Source: a virus. Taken from it: DNA of 27,487 nt. The stretch spans positions 1 to 27,487 of the IMG/VR virus record IMGVR_UViG_3300027870_000342; one strand, written 5' to 3'. Made by a program: the position numbers and the translations under genes. Shown piece by piece: positions 27,358-27,487 of the stretch (the stretch's first letter is position 1; the number at the start of each line of letters is the position of its first letter). The notes below the pieces were generated by a model. That model did no database searches, had not been told where the DNA came from, and saw only the letters and a program-made list of their open reading frames with translations.

Positions 27358-27405
27358 AAAAAAACAGCACCGATATTAGATGATCATCTAATATACAGTG
27401 CTGTT
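27358..27405 (-). terminator. Terminator of the tRNA-Pro transcript
   Basis: Leftward from the tRNA, outer arms AACAGCAC (27405-27398) and GTGCTGTT (27370-27363) enclose a perfect 22-bp palindrome ATATTAGATGATCATCTAATAT (27394-27373 region, 11-bp arms). TTTTTTT follows (27364-27358). This long hairpin plus U-tract fits a Rho-independent terminator for the tRNA, 38 bases after its CCA. Confidence 0.75.
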
Positions 27406-27442
27406 GATCCATACAGCTTCTGCTGTAAGTCTTTGATTCTCT

Positions 27443-27487
<45 letters not shown>

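Noticed and set aside
27373-27394. 22-bp perfect palindrome as a regulatory operator or att core
   Set aside because: It forms the upper stem of a longer hairpin followed by T7 in the tRNA direction, so a terminator explains it better. A second role is not excluded.

Overview
The window is most of a temperate, P22-like (podovirus-type) prophage in a GC-rich betaproteobacterium. An Oxalobacteraceae host such as Massilia, Duganella or Janthinobacterium is my inference from codon use and from the look of the small accessory proteins; no host housekeeping gene is present to prove it. The right edge stops inside a tRNA-Pro(GGG) gene on the minus strand, whose 3' end faces the phage. That is the usual layout of a prophage integrated at a tRNA, so the right border probably lies there. 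The left border is outside the window.

Layout. (1) 1-838: leftward early operon (PRTRC-E-like fragment, DUF7673-like protein, a 49-aa protein) driven by a PL-like promoter with two repressor operators. (2) 884-2546: leftward lysogeny operon with a LexA/CI-type repressor followed by two small secreted proteins (likely lysogenic-conversion cargo), ending in a terminator. (3) 2555-2624: a lambda-like control region with three operators, a strong PR and a weak PRM. (4) 2631-8125: rightward early operon with a Cro/YdaS-like protein, small accessory proteins, a replication protein carrying an iteron-like origin inside its gene, a DnaB helicase, and the integrase as last gene. (5) 8126-8989: control region with a 122-aa protein in the position of lambda Q, a late promoter, and two terminators in its leader. 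(6) 8990-22659: small and large terminase, portal, scaffold, coat, head completion and ejection proteins in P22 order, with a cupin-fold protein and a collagen-like protein in the slots of P22 genes 14 and 26. (7) 22679-24967: two tandem terminators, then a tailspike with a glycerophosphodiester phosphodiesterase (GDPD) domain and a beta-rich companion. (8) 25025-26731: lysis cassette (holin, glucosaminidase endolysin, Rz with fully nested Rz1) and a zinc-finger-like protein. (9) 26732-27487: AT-richer border with a leftward membrane protein, a large terminator hairpin and the tRNA.

How it works together: the repressor would hold PL and PR shut through near-identical operators while transcribing itself and the secreted proteins. 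After induction, Cro and the replication genes are made. A Q-like step would then let late transcription pass terminators in its leader, at the end of the portal gene and before the tailspike. The most interesting signals are the symmetric operator/promoter design with leaderless repressor and Cro messages, the candidate Q/late-promoter/terminator switch run by an unrecognised protein, the origin inside the replication gene, the integrase placed far from the tRNA, and the GDPD tailspike.
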